64,000 bases of DNA, taken from positions 62,001-126,000 of the forward strand of contig JAKLJG010000006.1 in NCBI GenBank assembly GCA_023151255.1, read 5' to 3'. Shown here piece after piece: positions 51,559-61,998 of this stretch. The notes under the pieces were generated by a model, which was not told the origin of the DNA, did not search any database, and saw only the letters and a program-made list of their open reading frames with translations. Within the stretch, counting starts at the first letter, position 1. Each line of letters opens with the position of its first letter. A program made the position numbers and the translations under genes. The DNA is from Cyclobacteriaceae bacterium (lineage in GTDB: Bacteria; Bacteroidota; Bacteroidia; Cytophagales; Cyclobacteriaceae).

Positions 51559-52961
51559 GCGTCTTTGCGTACAATACTTGCTGTCATTGTGCCCTCACAC
51601 ACCAGTGTGTTGCCCACAAACGCGCGACCGTACATTTTAGCAATGCCACGCTTGATGGGCGCTACCAGATCACATTGAATAACCATGGTGTCTCCGGGCA
51701 AAACCATCTTTCTGAAGCGGAAATTCTCAATCCCTAAAAAGTAAGTCCAGTAGTTTTCCGGATCAGGCACAGTATTCAAAACGAGTATGCCGCCAATTTG
51801 CGCCATGGCTTCCACTTGAAGAACTCCCGGAAATACCGGGTTGCCTGGAAAGTGCCCCAGGAAAAAATGTTCGTTCATGGTAACGTTCTTCACACCTGCC
51901 ACACTTTCGTTATCGAGATAGATGATTTTATCAATGAGGAGGAATGGATACCGGTGCGGTAGGATTTGCGATATCTTGTTAATATCCATCACCGGAGGAA
52001 GGTTGGGGTTGTACTTTGGTCGTCCCACCTTATCGGCCTCCGACATGGCTTTTTTCAATTTTTTTGCAAAGGCTACATTAGCGGCATGGCCCGGCCGTGC
52101 GGCCAGCACCTGCGCTTTAAGCGGGCGCCCCGCCAAGGCTAAATCGCCCACCACATCGAGCAGTTTGTGGCGTGCTGGTTCATTTTTATAACGAAGGTCA
52201 ACATTGTTCAAAATGCCTTCATGCCTCACTTCAACTTTTGGTTTATTGAGCATTTTGGCAATGTTGTCGAGTTCATCATCTTTAACAACTCGATCGACAA
52301 TAACAATCGCATTATTCAAATCGCCTCCGCGGATCAGGTTGTTTTTGTAAAGCATTTCCAGTTCATGTAAAAAGCAGAAGGTGCGGCAACTGGCTATTTC
52401 CTTTTCGAACTGGCGGATGTCGTTCAGCGAGGCGTGCTGGCTGCCCAATACGGGTGAGTTGTAGTCGATCATTACCGTAACCCGGTAGTCGTCAAGCGGC
52501 AACGCGGCAATTTCAACATTACGTGCGGCCTCACGATAGAAAACGGGTTCCTGTACTTCGAAGAAATCACGGATGGCATTCTGCTCCTCTGTTCCTGCTT
52601 CTTTCAGTATGTCGATAAATTGAATAGAACTGCCATCCATTATTGGGCATTCTGGACCATCTAACTGAATTACCACATTATCAATCTCAAGGCCTACAAG
52701 TGCTGCTAATGTATGTTCGATGGTGCTTACGCGTGCACCGCTTTGTTCAATTGTTGTTCCCCTCGAAACATCCACCACGTTATCGCAATCGGCATTGATA
52801 AAGGGTGCACCCGGGAGGTCAACCCGCTGAAATTTGATGCCGTGATTGGGCTTGGCCGGTACAAACGTCATATTGGTTTTGGCACCAGTATGCAGGCCAA
52901 CACCCGAAAGCGTAACCGATTTATGAATGGTTTGCTGCTTGATATTCAACATAATAGGCAA
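51555..52961 (-). CDS. lpxC/fabZ: LpxC-FabZ fusion protein
   Basis: A 468-residue bifunctional protein. Residues about 1-300 are LpxC, the zinc-dependent UDP-3-O-acyl-GlcNAc deacetylase, with zinc ligands in STIEHTLAALVGLE and RHKLLDVVGDLAL. Residues about 315-468 are FabZ, the hydroxyacyl-ACP dehydratase, with LPHRYPFLLIDK and GHFPGNPVFPGVLQVEAMAQ. The fusion is characteristic of Bacteroidota and couples lipid A and fatty acid synthesis. The start overlaps nothing upstream; the stop overlaps lpxA by 4 bases. Confidence 0.95.
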   Translation of the reverse strand: MPIMLNIKQQTIHKSVTLSGVGLHTGAKTNMTFVPAKPNHGIKFQRVDLPGAPFINADCDNVVDVSRGTTIEQSGARVSTIEHTLAALVGLEIDNVVIQLDGPECPIMDGSSIQFIDILKEAGTEEQNAIRDFFEVQEPVFYREAARNVEIAALPLDDYRVTVMIDYNSPVLGSQHASLNDIRQFEKEIASCRTFCFLHELEMLYKNNLIRGGDLNNAIVIVDRVVKDDELDNIAKMLNKPKVEVRHEGILNNVDLRYKNEPARHKLLDVVGDLALAGRPLKAQVLAARPGHAANVAFAKKLKKAMSEADKVGRPKYNPNLPPVMDINKISQILPHRYPFLLIDKIIYLDNESVAGVKNVTMNEHFFLGHFPGNPVFPGVLQVEAMAQIGGILVLNTVPDPENYWTYFLGIENFRFRKMVLPGDTMVIQCDLVAPIKRGIAKMYGRAFVGNTLVCEGTMTASIVRKDA

Positions 52962-53025
52962 AAAGTGGGCAAATTTAACCTTTAACCCACCGATATTCCA
53001 AACTTATTTATTGGGCCGCCTCGCG

Positions 53026-54105
53026 TTATTCGGCTGATTCAGAGACGGTACGCGACTTCTCCTCCTGGCTGTTGCCATAAATGCGATCTTCCAGTTGTTT
53101 TAGCCGGTAACTGATGCTCGGCAATTTTTTGAAGACCGTGTAAGCCCTGAAATATTCCTTTATATCAAAAGCCGGATAGCCCAGTATGCGCTGGCCCTCT
53201 TCTTTAATGGATTTTGAGATGCCGGATTGGGCACCAATGTGGGTGTTATTGGCAATAACCAAATGGCCGGCAATGCCCACCTGGCCGGCTATCATGTTGT
53301 TTTCGCCTACTTTGGTAGAACCGGATATTCCCGCCTGCGCGGCAATAACCGTGTTCTTTCCGATTTCAACATTGTGAGCGATCTGGATGAGGTTGTCCAG
53401 TTTAACACCTTTGCGGATAATAGTTGAATCGCCAAACAAAGTGGCGCAGTCAACAACCGTATTGGCGCCAATCACCACGTCATCTTCAATTACCACGTTG
53501 CCCAGTTGCGGAATGGTTTTGTACGATCCATCGGCCTGTGGTGCGAAGCCAAAGCCATCGCTTCCGATAACCGTGCCCGAATGAATTACGCAATTATTGC
53601 CGATGCGCGTACCGGCATAAAGTTTCACATTCGGGTGTAAGATTACGTTGTTTCCAATTTGTACATTATCGCCAACAAATACATGGGGATAAATTTTAAC
53701 GTTGTCACCAACCTTTACGTTGTTGCCGATATACGAGAACGCGCCCCGGTAAACGGCTTTACCGGTTTGTGAATCTTTGCCAATATAGCTTGGTTCTTCA
53801 ATACCCGATTTCTGAAAACTAATCAGTTTGTGGTATTCCTCCAGCAAAACGGTGAAACTGATGTACGGATCATCGACTTGGATAAGTGTTGTTGCAATCG
53901 GTTTGCGCGGGGTAAATTGTTTACTGACTATAACTGCGGTTGCCCCGGTGGTGTAGATGTAGTTTTCGTACTTAGGATTTGACAGAAATGCAATCTGCCC
54001 GGCTTTGGCATCCTGGATTTTAGCCAGCATATTAATACGGCCGTTGCCATCGCCTTGTATGGTGCCGCCCAGCATGGCGGCAATCTGTTCTACTGTAAAT
54101 TCCAT
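53026..54105 (-). CDS. lpxD: UDP-3-O-acylglucosamine N-acyltransferase
   Basis: Third step of lipid A synthesis: adds a second hydroxyacyl chain. 359 residues with an N-terminal domain (about 1-110) that binds uridine, then a hexapeptide beta-helix with IGNNVKVGDNVKIYP and the catalytic histidine in LIQIAHNVEIGKN, and a C-terminal helix. It is the first gene of the lipid A operon, 64 bases before lpxC-fabZ on the same strand. Acyl chain length cannot be read from the sequence. Confidence 0.95.
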   Translation of the reverse strand: MEFTVEQIAAMLGGTIQGDGNGRINMLAKIQDAKAGQIAFLSNPKYENYIYTTGATAVIVSKQFTPRKPIATTLIQVDDPYISFTVLLEEYHKLISFQKSGIEEPSYIGKDSQTGKAVYRGAFSYIGNNVKVGDNVKIYPHVFVGDNVQIGNNVILHPNVKLYAGTRIGNNCVIHSGTVIGSDGFGFAPQADGSYKTIPQLGNVVIEDDVVIGANTVVDCATLFGDSTIIRKGVKLDNLIQIAHNVEIGKNTVIAAQAGISGSTKVGENNMIAGQVGIAGHLVIANNTHIGAQSGISKSIKEEGQRILGYPAFDIKEYFRAYTVFKKLPSISYRLKQLEDRIYGNSQEEKSRTVSESAE

Positions 54106-54176
54106 AAGGATATGCCAGGAGTATTACAGGCTTAGCTCAACCCGGTGCAACCCCTGGTAACGCACCGTAGCCTATC

Positions 54177-55403
54177 TTACAAAGATACATTTTTAGGCCA
54201 GCAGAGGTAGTTTTTTTTAACGATTTTGCTGATGGCCTTGATGCTCGGTAAATCGGATGCCTGCGCTATATCCAGCAGTTCGCCTGATCGCATCAGTACA
54301 TTTATTTTCTGCCCTTCGGTGTAGGCTTCGTTGCTCACCAGACCGGTAGAAAACAGGTAGGGTGCGTCCGAACGGTATATTTTATATCGGCTTACAACGC
54401 CTTCCCGAACAGCGGCAAGATGTGATTTCCGAATTGGCTCGTTGCTCAGTATGATCTGAAAAAGCCTTCGCTGCATCAGCATTTGTGACAATGTCTTTAA
54501 AATTAAGTCGGGGGAGTTTTGCCATAGCTTAATGGCACCCCATATATCCAGATCGTCCAGTCGGCCGTATAAGGCAAGTGTTGATTTATTTTCTTTGAAC
54601 GACTCTACGTTGGCGGTATTCTTCAAAAAGTGTATTAAGGCCTCGCTACACATTACCTTTTCGCCTGCCTGCACCAGGTTGCGCGCCCGCCTAATGAGGT
54701 TCACCACCATCCGCTCGGCACTCAGGGTTGTTTTGTGCAGGTACACCTGCCAGTACATCAGCCTGCGCGCATTCAATAAGTTTTCGATGCTGTAAATACC
54801 TTTTTCTTCCACCACCAATTGATCTTTATACACACCCAATACTTCCACGATTCGGTCAACGCCAATGGTGCCTTCGGGCACTCCTGTAAAAAAGCAGTCG
54901 CGGTTCAGGTAATCCAGCCGGTCAATATCCAGTTGGCTCGAAACAAGCTGGTTAAAGAATTTACGTTTGTAACTGTTTCTGAAGATTTTCAGGCTCAGAT
55001 CAAGCGCGCCATTAAATTGTCTGTTCAACTCGTTCATGAACAGGTAGGAAATACTCTCGTGCCTGATACCGGGCAGCAGGCTCTCTTCGAGTGCGTGCGA
55101 CAGCGGGCCGTGGCCGATGTCGTGTAACAAAACAGCGATCGTGGCGGCTTCAAATTCATCATCCGAAATAGCAACACCTTTAAGCCGAAGCGTGTCAAGG
55201 ACGCGGCCCATCAGGTGCATGGCGCCCAGCGCATGCTGAAAGCGGGTATGCTGTGCTCCCGGGTACACCAGGTCAGTAAGGCCCAGTTGTTTAATGTGCC
55301 GGAGCCGCTGAAACCACGGGTGTTCGATAACATCGTACACCAGCTCGCTTCTAATCCGGATAAACCCATATACCGGGTCGTTGATGATCTTCTTCTTGTT
55401 CAA
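54177..55403 (-). CDS. HD-domain phosphohydrolase, dGTPase-like
   Basis: A 408-residue protein of the HD superfamily, related to dGTP triphosphohydrolases. Motifs are TRFQHALGAMHLM (first histidine), IAVLLHDIGHGPLSH (HD pair) and SQLDIDRLDYLNRD. I chose a TTG start at 55403 (L-N-K-K-K-I-I-N-D-P), since homologues start there and a promoter match (55457-55464) lies just upstream. An ATG at 55508 would add 35 residues and overlap the divergent porX by 55 bases. The substrate is unknown. Confidence 0.8.
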   Translation of the reverse strand: MNKKKIINDPVYGFIRIRSELVYDVIEHPWFQRLRHIKQLGLTDLVYPGAQHTRFQHALGAMHLMGRVLDTLRLKGVAISDDEFEAATIAVLLHDIGHGPLSHALEESLLPGIRHESISYLFMNELNRQFNGALDLSLKIFRNSYKRKFFNQLVSSQLDIDRLDYLNRDCFFTGVPEGTIGVDRIVEVLGVYKDQLVVEEKGIYSIENLLNARRLMYWQVYLHKTTLSAERMVVNLIRRARNLVQAGEKVMCSEALIHFLKNTANVESFKENKSTLALYGRLDDLDIWGAIKLWQNSPDLILKTLSQMLMQRRLFQIILSNEPIRKSHLAAVREGVVSRYKIYRSDAPYLFSTGLVSNEAYTEGQKINVLMRSGELLDIAQASDLPSIKAISKIVKKNYLCWPKNVSL

Positions 55404-55453
55404 AAATTTCGAATCAGGTAACAGATGAGTAACTTCGGGCAAATAAGTGAACG

Positions 55454-57019
55454 ATGCAAAGATATAGCATTTTGTGGGCCGATGATGAGATTGATCTGTT
55501 AAAGCCACACATCCTGTTTCTGGAACAACGCGGGTATGACATTACCCCCGTAAACAACGGTTCGGATGCCGTGGAGTTGTGTGAAGCGAAACACTTTGAT
55601 GTGGTATTTCTGGATGAACACATGCCCGGGCTGTCAGGCCTGGAGGCATTGAGCCAAATCAAAGCCAGTAAACCCAATGTGCCGGTGGTAATGATTACTA
55701 AAAATGAAGAAGAGCACATTATGGAGGAAGCCATCGGATCGAAAATTGCCGATTACCTCATCAAACCGCTGAACCCAAGCCAGATATTACTGTCAGTTAA
55801 AAAAATTCTCGATAACAAACGGTTGGTCATTGAAAAAACCAACCTGTCGTATCAGCAGGAGTTCCGTAAAATCAGCATGGAATTGCTGGACGACATGAAT
55901 CACGAAGCCTGGGCCGAGATTTATAAAAAGCTCGTGCATTGGGAATTGCAACTCGACCAGGACGATAACCGCGATATGGCCGAGGTGCTTGAGTCGCAGA
56001 AAACCGAGGCAAATGCCGGCTTTGCCAGGTTTGTTATAAAGAATTATGAAAAGTGGCTGAACGACCCTAATGCCGACAAGCCGTTGCTCTCGCACCAGCT
56101 GATGAAGCGAAAGGTCTTTCCGGAAATCGGTAAGGGCAAACCGGTTTTTGTAATACTGATTGACAACCTCAGGTTTGACCAATGGAAAATGATTGAGCCA
56201 GTGGTTGCTGAATATTTTACAATTACCAGCGAGACTACTTATTATTCTATTTTGCCAACTACAACTGCCTACTCGCGCAATGCCATTTTTTCGGGCATGT
56301 TGCCGGCCGATATGGCAAAGAGTCATCCGGAAATATGGGTAGGCGAAGACGAAGAAGAGGGTAAAAACAATTTTGAAGACGAGTTTCTCGAAAAACAGCT
56401 GCGTAAAAACAACCTGAACATCCGCCATTCGTATCATAAAATCAAGAACCTGGAGGAAGGTAAAGCGCTGGCCGATTCGGTAAACAATTTATTTCAAAAC
56501 GATTTGAATGTGATTGTTTATAATTTTGTTGACATGCTTTCGCATGCCCGCACCGACATGGCCATGATACGCGAACTGGCTCCCGATGAGTCGGCTTACC
56601 GGTCCATTACCAAATCGTGGTTTGTGCATTCGCCACTGCTCGACATCATGAAAAAAATTGCCGAGAAACCGGCCCGACTGGTCATCACCACGGACCATGG
56701 CACCATCCGCGTAAAGCGGCCTTTCCGGATTGTTGGCGATCGGAGTGTTAATTCTAACCTGCGCTACAAACAAGGCAAGAACCTGGGCTTTGAAGGCGAT
56801 AGAATTATGCATGCCGCCAAGCCCGAACGCCTTTATTTGCCCAAGGTCAATGTCTCCACTTCGTATGTCTTTGCTATTGAAGATCAATTCTTCGCTTACC
56901 CTAACAATTATAACTACTATGTTAATTTTTATAAAGACACCTTTCAGCATGGTGGGGTAAGCATGGAAGAGATGATAATCCCTATTATTTTCTTAAATTC
57001 GAAAAATGCAGCCGGTTGA
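55454..57019 (+). CDS. porX: Type IX secretion regulator PorX
   Basis: A 521-residue two-domain protein. Residues 1-120 are a response-regulator receiver with WADDEIDLL, the phospho-acceptor Asp in FLDEHMPGLSG (about residue 54) and the lysine in DYLIKPL. A helical linker follows, then a PglZ alkaline-phosphatase domain with FVILIDNLRFDQWK, TTAYSRNAIFSG and VITTDHGTIRVKRP. This combination is PorX, which regulates type IX secretion genes with the PorY kinase in Porphyromonas. porY is not in the window. It overlaps tsaE by 14 bases. Confidence 0.92.
   Translation: MQRYSILWADDEIDLLKPHILFLEQRGYDITPVNNGSDAVELCEAKHFDVVFLDEHMPGLSGLEALSQIKASKPNVPVVMITKNEEEHIMEEAIGSKIADYLIKPLNPSQILLSVKKILDNKRLVIEKTNLSYQQEFRKISMELLDDMNHEAWAEIYKKLVHWELQLDQDDNRDMAEVLESQKTEANAGFARFVIKNYEKWLNDPNADKPLLSHQLMKRKVFPEIGKGKPVFVILIDNLRFDQWKMIEPVVAEYFTITSETTYYSILPTTTAYSRNAIFSGMLPADMAKSHPEIWVGEDEEEGKNNFEDEFLEKQLRKNNLNIRHSYHKIKNLEEGKALADSVNNLFQNDLNVIVYNFVDMLSHARTDMAMIRELAPDESAYRSITKSWFVHSPLLDIMKKIAEKPARLVITTDHGTIRVKRPFRIVGDRSVNSNLRYKQGKNLGFEGDRIMHAAKPERLYLPKVNVSTSYVFAIEDQFFAYPNNYNYYVNFYKDTFQHGGVSMEEMIIPIIFLNSKNAAG
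55457..55464 (-). promoter_or_regulatory. Minus-strand -7 element inside the porX start
   Basis: On the minus strand TATCTTTG matches TAnnTTTG. A transcript would start near 55450, compatible with the HD gene start at 55403 but not with its upstream ATG at 55508. It lies inside the first codons of porX, so the two promoters and starts are interlocked. Confidence 0.4.
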
Positions 57020-57470
57020 AAAGACGCTGGTTTTCAGAAACGTAAAATTGGCTGATTTAGAACGGGTTGCTGAGGCGGTGTTGGGAGCAATCGGGCACAC
57101 CCGGGTTGTTGCGGTTTACGGTGAGATGGGGGCAGGAAAAACAACATTTATCAAAGCCGTTGGCAAGGTGCTCGGGGTGATAAGTGTGATGAGCAGCCCC
57201 ACGTTTTCGATTGTTAACGAGTATGAGTTGAAGGATGGAAAACGTTTTTTGCATTTCGATTTTTACCGGATTGCATCGGAAGCCGAAGCAGCCGAAATTG
57301 GTATAGAGGAATATTTTGATTCGGGCGATTACTGTTTTATTGAGTGGCCCGACCGGATTACATCGTTGCTGCCGGATAGTTATGTTAACATAATAATTAC
57401 CATGCAGCCGGATAATCAACGACAACTAGAGATTTCGATTCATGGCAGAGAAAAAAAAGAGCGGATTTGA
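57006..57470 (+). CDS. tsaE: tRNA t6A synthesis ATPase TsaE
   Basis: A 154-residue ATPase needed for threonylcarbamoyl-adenosine at position 37 of tRNAs that read ANN codons. Walker A is YGEMGAGKTTFIK, with MSSPTFSIVNEYE and the family motif LHFDFYRI. It starts 14 bases inside porX and its end overlaps the ald gene by 29 bases, so the three are translationally linked. The other t6A genes are not in the window. Confidence 0.93.
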   Translation: MQPVEKTLVFRNVKLADLERVAEAVLGAIGHTRVVAVYGEMGAGKTTFIKAVGKVLGVISVMSSPTFSIVNEYELKDGKRFLHFDFYRIASEAEAAEIGIEEYFDSGDYCFIEWPDRITSLLPDSYVNIIITMQPDNQRQLEISIHGREKKERI

Positions 57471-58665
57471 AACCTTGGCCCGGGTAGGCCTGGCCACCCA
57501 GGAGCAGATGCTTGCGGTAAAGAAAAAGAAAGGCACCTTCTTTCTTGGCCTTCCGCGCGAAATATCTTTGCAGGAAAACCGCATAACGTTAACACCCGAT
57601 GCCGTGGCCATTCTGGTGAACAACGGCCACCAGGTGTGGGTAGAAACCAAAGCCGGTGCGGGCTCCAAATTTTCTGATCAGCAGTATAGTGAAGCCGGGG
57701 CCACCATTGTGTATTCACCGCAGGAGGTCTATAAGGCCGATGTAATTCTAAAGATTGAGCCGCCTACATTGGAAGAAACCGAACACCTGCGGCCGGGCCA
57801 AACACTGATATCAGCCATTCAACTAGGGCACCTGCAGCAGGAGTATATACAAGCGTTGCTGAAAAGGAAAGTTACTGCGCTGGCTTTTGAATTTATTGAA
57901 GATAAAGTAGGAGGCATGCCTATCATCCGGGCCATGAGTGAGATTGCCGGTAGTTCGGTGATGCTCATCGCGGCCGAGTATTTAAGCACGGCCAACAACG
58001 GCAAAGGTGTAATTCTTGGTGGTATTACCGGTGTGCCACCAACCAAAGTAGTAATTATCGGAGCCGGAACGGTTGCCGAGTATTCGGCACGGGCGGCCCT
58101 GGGTATGGGTGCTGATGTACAGATTTTCGATAACCACTTATACAAACTAAGGCGCATTAAACATTTATTGGGCCAGCAGGTGTACACCTCCACTATTGAT
58201 ACGCTTACACTAAGCGAATCGCTAAAAACAGCTGATGTGGTAATTGGCGCCCTTCGGGCAGAAAAGGGAAGGGCACGGATTATTGTTACCGAAGAGATGG
58301 TAAGCAAAATGAAACCCGACTCGCTGATTATTGATTTGAGTATCGATCAGGGCGGCTGTGTGGAAACTTCGGAAATAACTACATTGAAGAAGCCGGTTTT
58401 CCGTAAGTACGATGTTATCCATTACTGCGTACCAAATGTTGCCTCGCGCGTAGCACACACCGCTGCAACGGCTCTCAGCAATATTTTTACGCCAACTATT
58501 TTACGGGCAGCTGAAGAAGGCGGGGTGGAGCAGATGATTTTTTCCAGCAAATGGTTTATGAAGGGCGTTTACACCTACAAAGGCAGCTTGACAAATGAAG
58601 CGGTGGCTCGTAAATTTGGTTTAAAATATAAAAATATTGAGTTGTTGCTGGCTGCGCGGTTCTAG
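57442..58665 (+). CDS. ald: Alanine dehydrogenase
   Basis: A 407-residue NAD-dependent dehydrogenase that interconverts alanine and pyruvate. Seen: LPREISLQENRITLTPDAV at the start, the substrate lysine region WVETKAGAGS, KADVILKIEPP, and the Rossmann motif VVIIGAGTVAEYSARAALG. The length is somewhat above the usual 370; the extra N-terminal 30 residues overlap tsaE. It is encoded in one unit with porX and tsaE, a conserved arrangement in Bacteroidota. A related NAD(P) transhydrogenase subunit is the alternative. Confidence 0.9.
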   Translation: MAEKKKSGFETLARVGLATQEQMLAVKKKKGTFFLGLPREISLQENRITLTPDAVAILVNNGHQVWVETKAGAGSKFSDQQYSEAGATIVYSPQEVYKADVILKIEPPTLEETEHLRPGQTLISAIQLGHLQQEYIQALLKRKVTALAFEFIEDKVGGMPIIRAMSEIAGSSVMLIAAEYLSTANNGKGVILGGITGVPPTKVVIIGAGTVAEYSARAALGMGADVQIFDNHLYKLRRIKHLLGQQVYTSTIDTLTLSESLKTADVVIGALRAEKGRARIIVTEEMVSKMKPDSLIIDLSIDQGGCVETSEITTLKKPVFRKYDVIHYCVPNVASRVAHTAATALSNIFTPTILRAAEEGGVEQMIFSSKWFMKGVYTYKGSLTNEAVARKFGLKYKNIELLLAARF

Positions 58666-58793
58666 GTGATTGCGTTTTCGGATAGCTTGTATCCGATCTT
58701 AACTGGCTTGGCGGATTGCTTAGCAACAGGTCTGCTGTTTAGGCTCAGTTTCAATATGTATAATTTGATCACGTACTTTAAAAGATTAAGTAA

Positions 58794-59276
58794 ATGAGAA
58801 AGATGCTCCTTATCCTCTTGACATTCTTGTCCCGTGTTGCACTGGCTCAACAACCAGTGTATGCCATCTCATCGTATTTGGTGGAAGGAAACAAGGCCCC
58901 TAATACCCATTACATCGGAGAAGCCTGGTTAAACACGTTGCTTCAGGCAGAGGAGGATTTCGATCTCAACATTACCAAGGCTACCTTCCGGGCCAACTCA
59001 ACGCTGGATTGGCACAAGCATGCAACAGCTCAGGTGCTGATTATTGTGGAGGGTGAAGCCTACTACCAGGAGCGCGGAAAAGAGCCCGTAATACTAAGGA
59101 GGGGCGATGTGGTAAAGTGTAAGAAAGACACCGAACATTGGCACACTGCTACCAAAGAACAATCGGTTACCTACCTGGCCATCTACGGAGGCACGCAGCC
59201 AACCACATGGACGGAAAAAGTGACGCAGGAATATTACGATAACGTGGCGCAGAAATTAAGTTCCAAAAAAAATTAA
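58794..59276 (+). CDS. Secreted cupin-domain protein
   Basis: A 160-residue exported protein with a signal peptide (cleavage near ALAQ) and a small cupin fold. The first cupin motif is STLDWHKHATAQVLIIVEGE, with histidines and glutamate that could bind a metal, and the second is DTEHWHTAT. It is monocistronic, 128 bases after ald. The substrate or ligand is unknown. A role in carbohydrate or oxidant handling cannot be decided. Confidence 0.85.
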   Translation: MRKMLLILLTFLSRVALAQQPVYAISSYLVEGNKAPNTHYIGEAWLNTLLQAEEDFDLNITKATFRANSTLDWHKHATAQVLIIVEGEAYYQERGKEPVILRRGDVVKCKKDTEHWHTATKEQSVTYLAIYGGTQPTTWTEKVTQEYYDNVAQKLSSKKN

Positions 59277-59318
59277 TTTCTTTATTACGGATCGTTTTCC
59301 TGAGCCTCCGTTAATGGT

Positions 59319-61949
59319 TCAAAGTTCACTCAATGTTTTTTCAAGCGCTTTGATCTTTGCCTCGGCATCGGCTTTTTTCTTCTTCTCCATTTCAATTACC
59401 TGGGGTGGGGCGCTGCTCATAAATCGGTCATTGCTGAGTTTGCTGTTTACTGCGTTCAGAAATCCGCGCTGGTAGTCAATTTCTTTCTGTAACGCCAGGC
59501 GTTGCGCCCCAGTATCAATTTTACCGTTAAGCGGTATTGAAAATTCGGTTGACTGAATAACAAAATTGATTCCTCCGGGCGCAGCCGGCCGGCCAAAACT
59601 TACCTCGCTCAGGTTACCCAGTTTTTTAATTACAGCTAAAAATGCACTGCCTTGCAATGCTGTGTTATTTGTAACCTGAATCTTCAGCGGTTCTTTTGGC
59701 GACAGATTTTTTGTATTGCGCGTATTGCGTATTTCGGTAATCACCTCAAAGGCGAAGGCTGCTTCTTTCAGAATAGAAGTATCATACGGCTTAGCCTTGG
59801 GCCAAGCGCTGACAATTACGTATTCGCGCTCACCGCGGTTACGCAATTCATGCCAGAGTTCTTCGGTAATGAAGGGCATGAACGGATGTAGTATTTTGAG
59901 CAGGCTTTCAAAAAAAGTAACGGTCTTCTCAAAAGTAGGTTCATCAATCGGTTGGCCGAACCCTGGTTTTATCATTTCGAGATACCATGAGCAGAAATCT
60001 TCCCAGATGAGTTTGTACACCGTCATCAGTGCATCGGAGATGCGGAATTTTTCAAAATGGTCATCCAGTTCCTGAAGCGCCTGGTTGAACCGGTTTTCAA
60101 ACCAGGCACAGGCGATTTGGTTTTCGGCAGGTGGTGGTGTGGTGTGTGTACTCCAGCCCTTCACCAGGCGGAAGGCGTTCCAGATTTTATTTGCAAAGTT
60201 GCGGCCCTGTTCGCACAGTTTTTCATCGAACAGCAGGTCGTTCCCGGCCGGAGAGCTGAACAGCATGCCGGTGCGAACGCCATCGGCACCGTATTTGGCG
60301 ATAAGCTCAAGCGGGTCTGGGGAGTTACCTAGCGACTTCGACATTTTGCGGCCCTGCTTATCGCGCACGATCCCGGTGAGGTACACATTTTTAAAGGGCA
60401 TTTGGCCTCGGTATTCATAGCCGGCAATGATCATGCGGGCCACCCAGAAGAAGAGAATTTCGGGCGCAGTAACCAAATCGTTGGTGGGGTAGAAGTAGTT
60501 TAACTCGTTGTTACCTTTGTTGCCATCTTTAAATACTGAGCAATCAAAAACAGCAATCGGCCACAGCCAACTTGAGAACCACGTATCAAGTACATCCTCA
60601 TCCTGCTTCAGCGCCTCTTCATGCAGGGTCGGATTTTTAAGGCTTAATTGCTCGAAGGCTTCCTGGCGGGTTTTGGCAACGGCAAAGGTGCCGTCAGGCG
60701 CATACCAGGCCGGAATGCGATGTCCCCACCAGAGCTGGCGCGAAATGCACCAGTCACGCACGTTCTCCATCCAGTGGCTGTAGGTGTTTTTAAATTTGGG
60801 CGGTATCAGCCGGATGGTGTCGTTCATCACGTTATCGAGTGCCGGCTTGGTAATAGCCTTCATTTTTACAAACCATTGCAGCGATAGGCGTGGCTCAATT
60901 ACGGCATCGGTGCGCTCCGAAAAGCCTACGTTGCTTTTGTAGTCTTCAATCTTGCTCAGGTAGTTGCCTTCTTCGAGCAGTTTTGCAATTTTTTTTCGGG
61001 CAACAAAGCGGTCTTCACCCACCAGTATCTGTGCTTTGTCATTCAACGTGCCGTCATCATTCAGGATGTCGATAAGATCCAGGTTATGCTTTTTACCCAA
61101 TTCATAGTCGTTCAAATCGTGGGCGGGTGTAACTTTCAGGCAGCCCGTTCCGAATTCCATGGTTACGTAGTCATCTTCGATGATCGGAATGGGTCGGTTA
61201 ATTAGCGGAATGCGTGCACGTTTCCCTTTCAGGTGTTTGTACCGTTCATCGTTTGGATTAATACAGATGGCTGTATCAGCCATGATGGTTTCGGGCCGCA
61301 CCGTGGCGATGGTGACGAAGTCGTTACTGCCTTCGATGGGGTAGTTGATGTAATACAGTTTCGACTGCACATCTTTATAATTCACCTCGTCATCCGATAG
61401 CGCGGTTTTGCCAACCGGGTCCCAGTTGATCATGCGCAGGCTTCGGTAGATGTAGCCTTTCCGGTACAGATCAATGAATACATCAATTACGGCATCGTAA
61501 TAATCGGCATCCATGGTAAACTTTGTACGGTTCCAGTCGCACGAGGCTCCCAGTTTTTTCAATTGTTCTAAAATGATGCCTCCATATTTTTCTTTCCACT
61601 CCCAGGCATACTCCAGAAATTGTTCGCGGCTGAGGTCTGATTTTTTAATTCCTTTTTCACGCAGCATGGCCACCACCCTTGCCTCAGTGGCAATGGAGGC
61701 GTGGTCTGTACCAGGTACCCAGCAGGCTTCTTTTCCCTGCATGCGGGCCTTGCGTATGAGTACATCCTGGATGGTGTTGTTTAGCATGTGGCCCATATGC
61801 AATACACCGGTAACATTGGGCGGAGGGATTACAATACAATAAGGATCCTTTTGCGGGTTAACCGATGCGCTGAAAAAACCCTTGTCCATCCACTGCTGGT
61901 ACCATTTCCCTTCAACTTCGGCAGGGTTGTATTTAGTCGATAAGGCCAT
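59319..61949 (-). CDS. valS: Valyl-tRNA synthetase
   Basis: Charges tRNA-Val. 876 residues from the ATG at 61949. The ATG at 61982 would add 11 residues. HIGH motif is HMGHML (about residues 51-56) after PPPNVTGVL, the editing region follows, and the KMSKS motif is in [13 protein letters not shown]. The C-terminal coiled-coil arm ([15 protein letters not shown] onward) is present. It lies 16 bases before the 3' end of the methyltransferase gene in the same direction. Confidence 0.96.
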   Translation of the reverse strand: MALSTKYNPAEVEGKWYQQWMDKGFFSASVNPQKDPYCIVIPPPNVTGVLHMGHMLNNTIQDVLIRKARMQGKEACWVPGTDHASIATEARVVAMLREKGIKKSDLSREQFLEYAWEWKEKYGGIILEQLKKLGASCDWNRTKFTMDADYYDAVIDVFIDLYRKGYIYRSLRMINWDPVGKTALSDDEVNYKDVQSKLYYINYPIEGSNDFVTIATVRPETIMADTAICINPNDERYKHLKGKRARIPLINRPIPIIEDDYVTMEFGTGCLKVTPAHDLNDYELGKKHNLDLIDILNDDGTLNDKAQILVGEDRFVARKKIAKLLEEGNYLSKIEDYKSNVGFSERTDAVIEPRLSLQWFVKMKAITKPALDNVMNDTIRLIPPKFKNTYSHWMENVRDWCISRQLWWGHRIPAWYAPDGTFAVAKTRQEAFEQLSLKNPTLHEEALKQDEDVLDTWFSSWLWPIAVFDCSVFKDGNKGNNELNYFYPTNDLVTAPEILFFWVARMIIAGYEYRGQMPFKNVYLTGIVRDKQGRKMSKSLGNSPDPLELIAKYGADGVRTGMLFSSPAGNDLLFDEKLCEQGRNFANKIWNAFRLVKGWSTHTTPPPAENQIACAWFENRFNQALQELDDHFEKFRISDALMTVYKLIWEDFCSWYLEMIKPGFGQPIDEPTFEKTVTFFESLLKILHPFMPFITEELWHELRNRGEREYVIVSAWPKAKPYDTSILKEAAFAFEVITEIRNTRNTKNLSPKEPLKIQVTNNTALQGSAFLAVIKKLGNLSEVSFGRPAAPGGINFVIQSTEFSIPLNGKIDTGAQRLALQKEIDYQRGFLNAVNSKLSNDRFMSSAPPQVIEMEKKKKADAEAKIKALEKTLSEL

Positions 61950-61998
61950 ATAAAAACAATAATGAGGGGCAAAATTAATCAAAAGCGTTAACTGCCGG

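Noticed and set aside
55793-56437. Long minus-strand frame (214 codons) opposite porX
   Set aside because: It runs antisense to clear receiver and PglZ motifs, and its composition looks like a shadow frame.
57819-58307. Minus-strand frame of 162 codons opposite ald
   Set aside because: The opposite strand encodes the Rossmann motif and all of alanine dehydrogenase.
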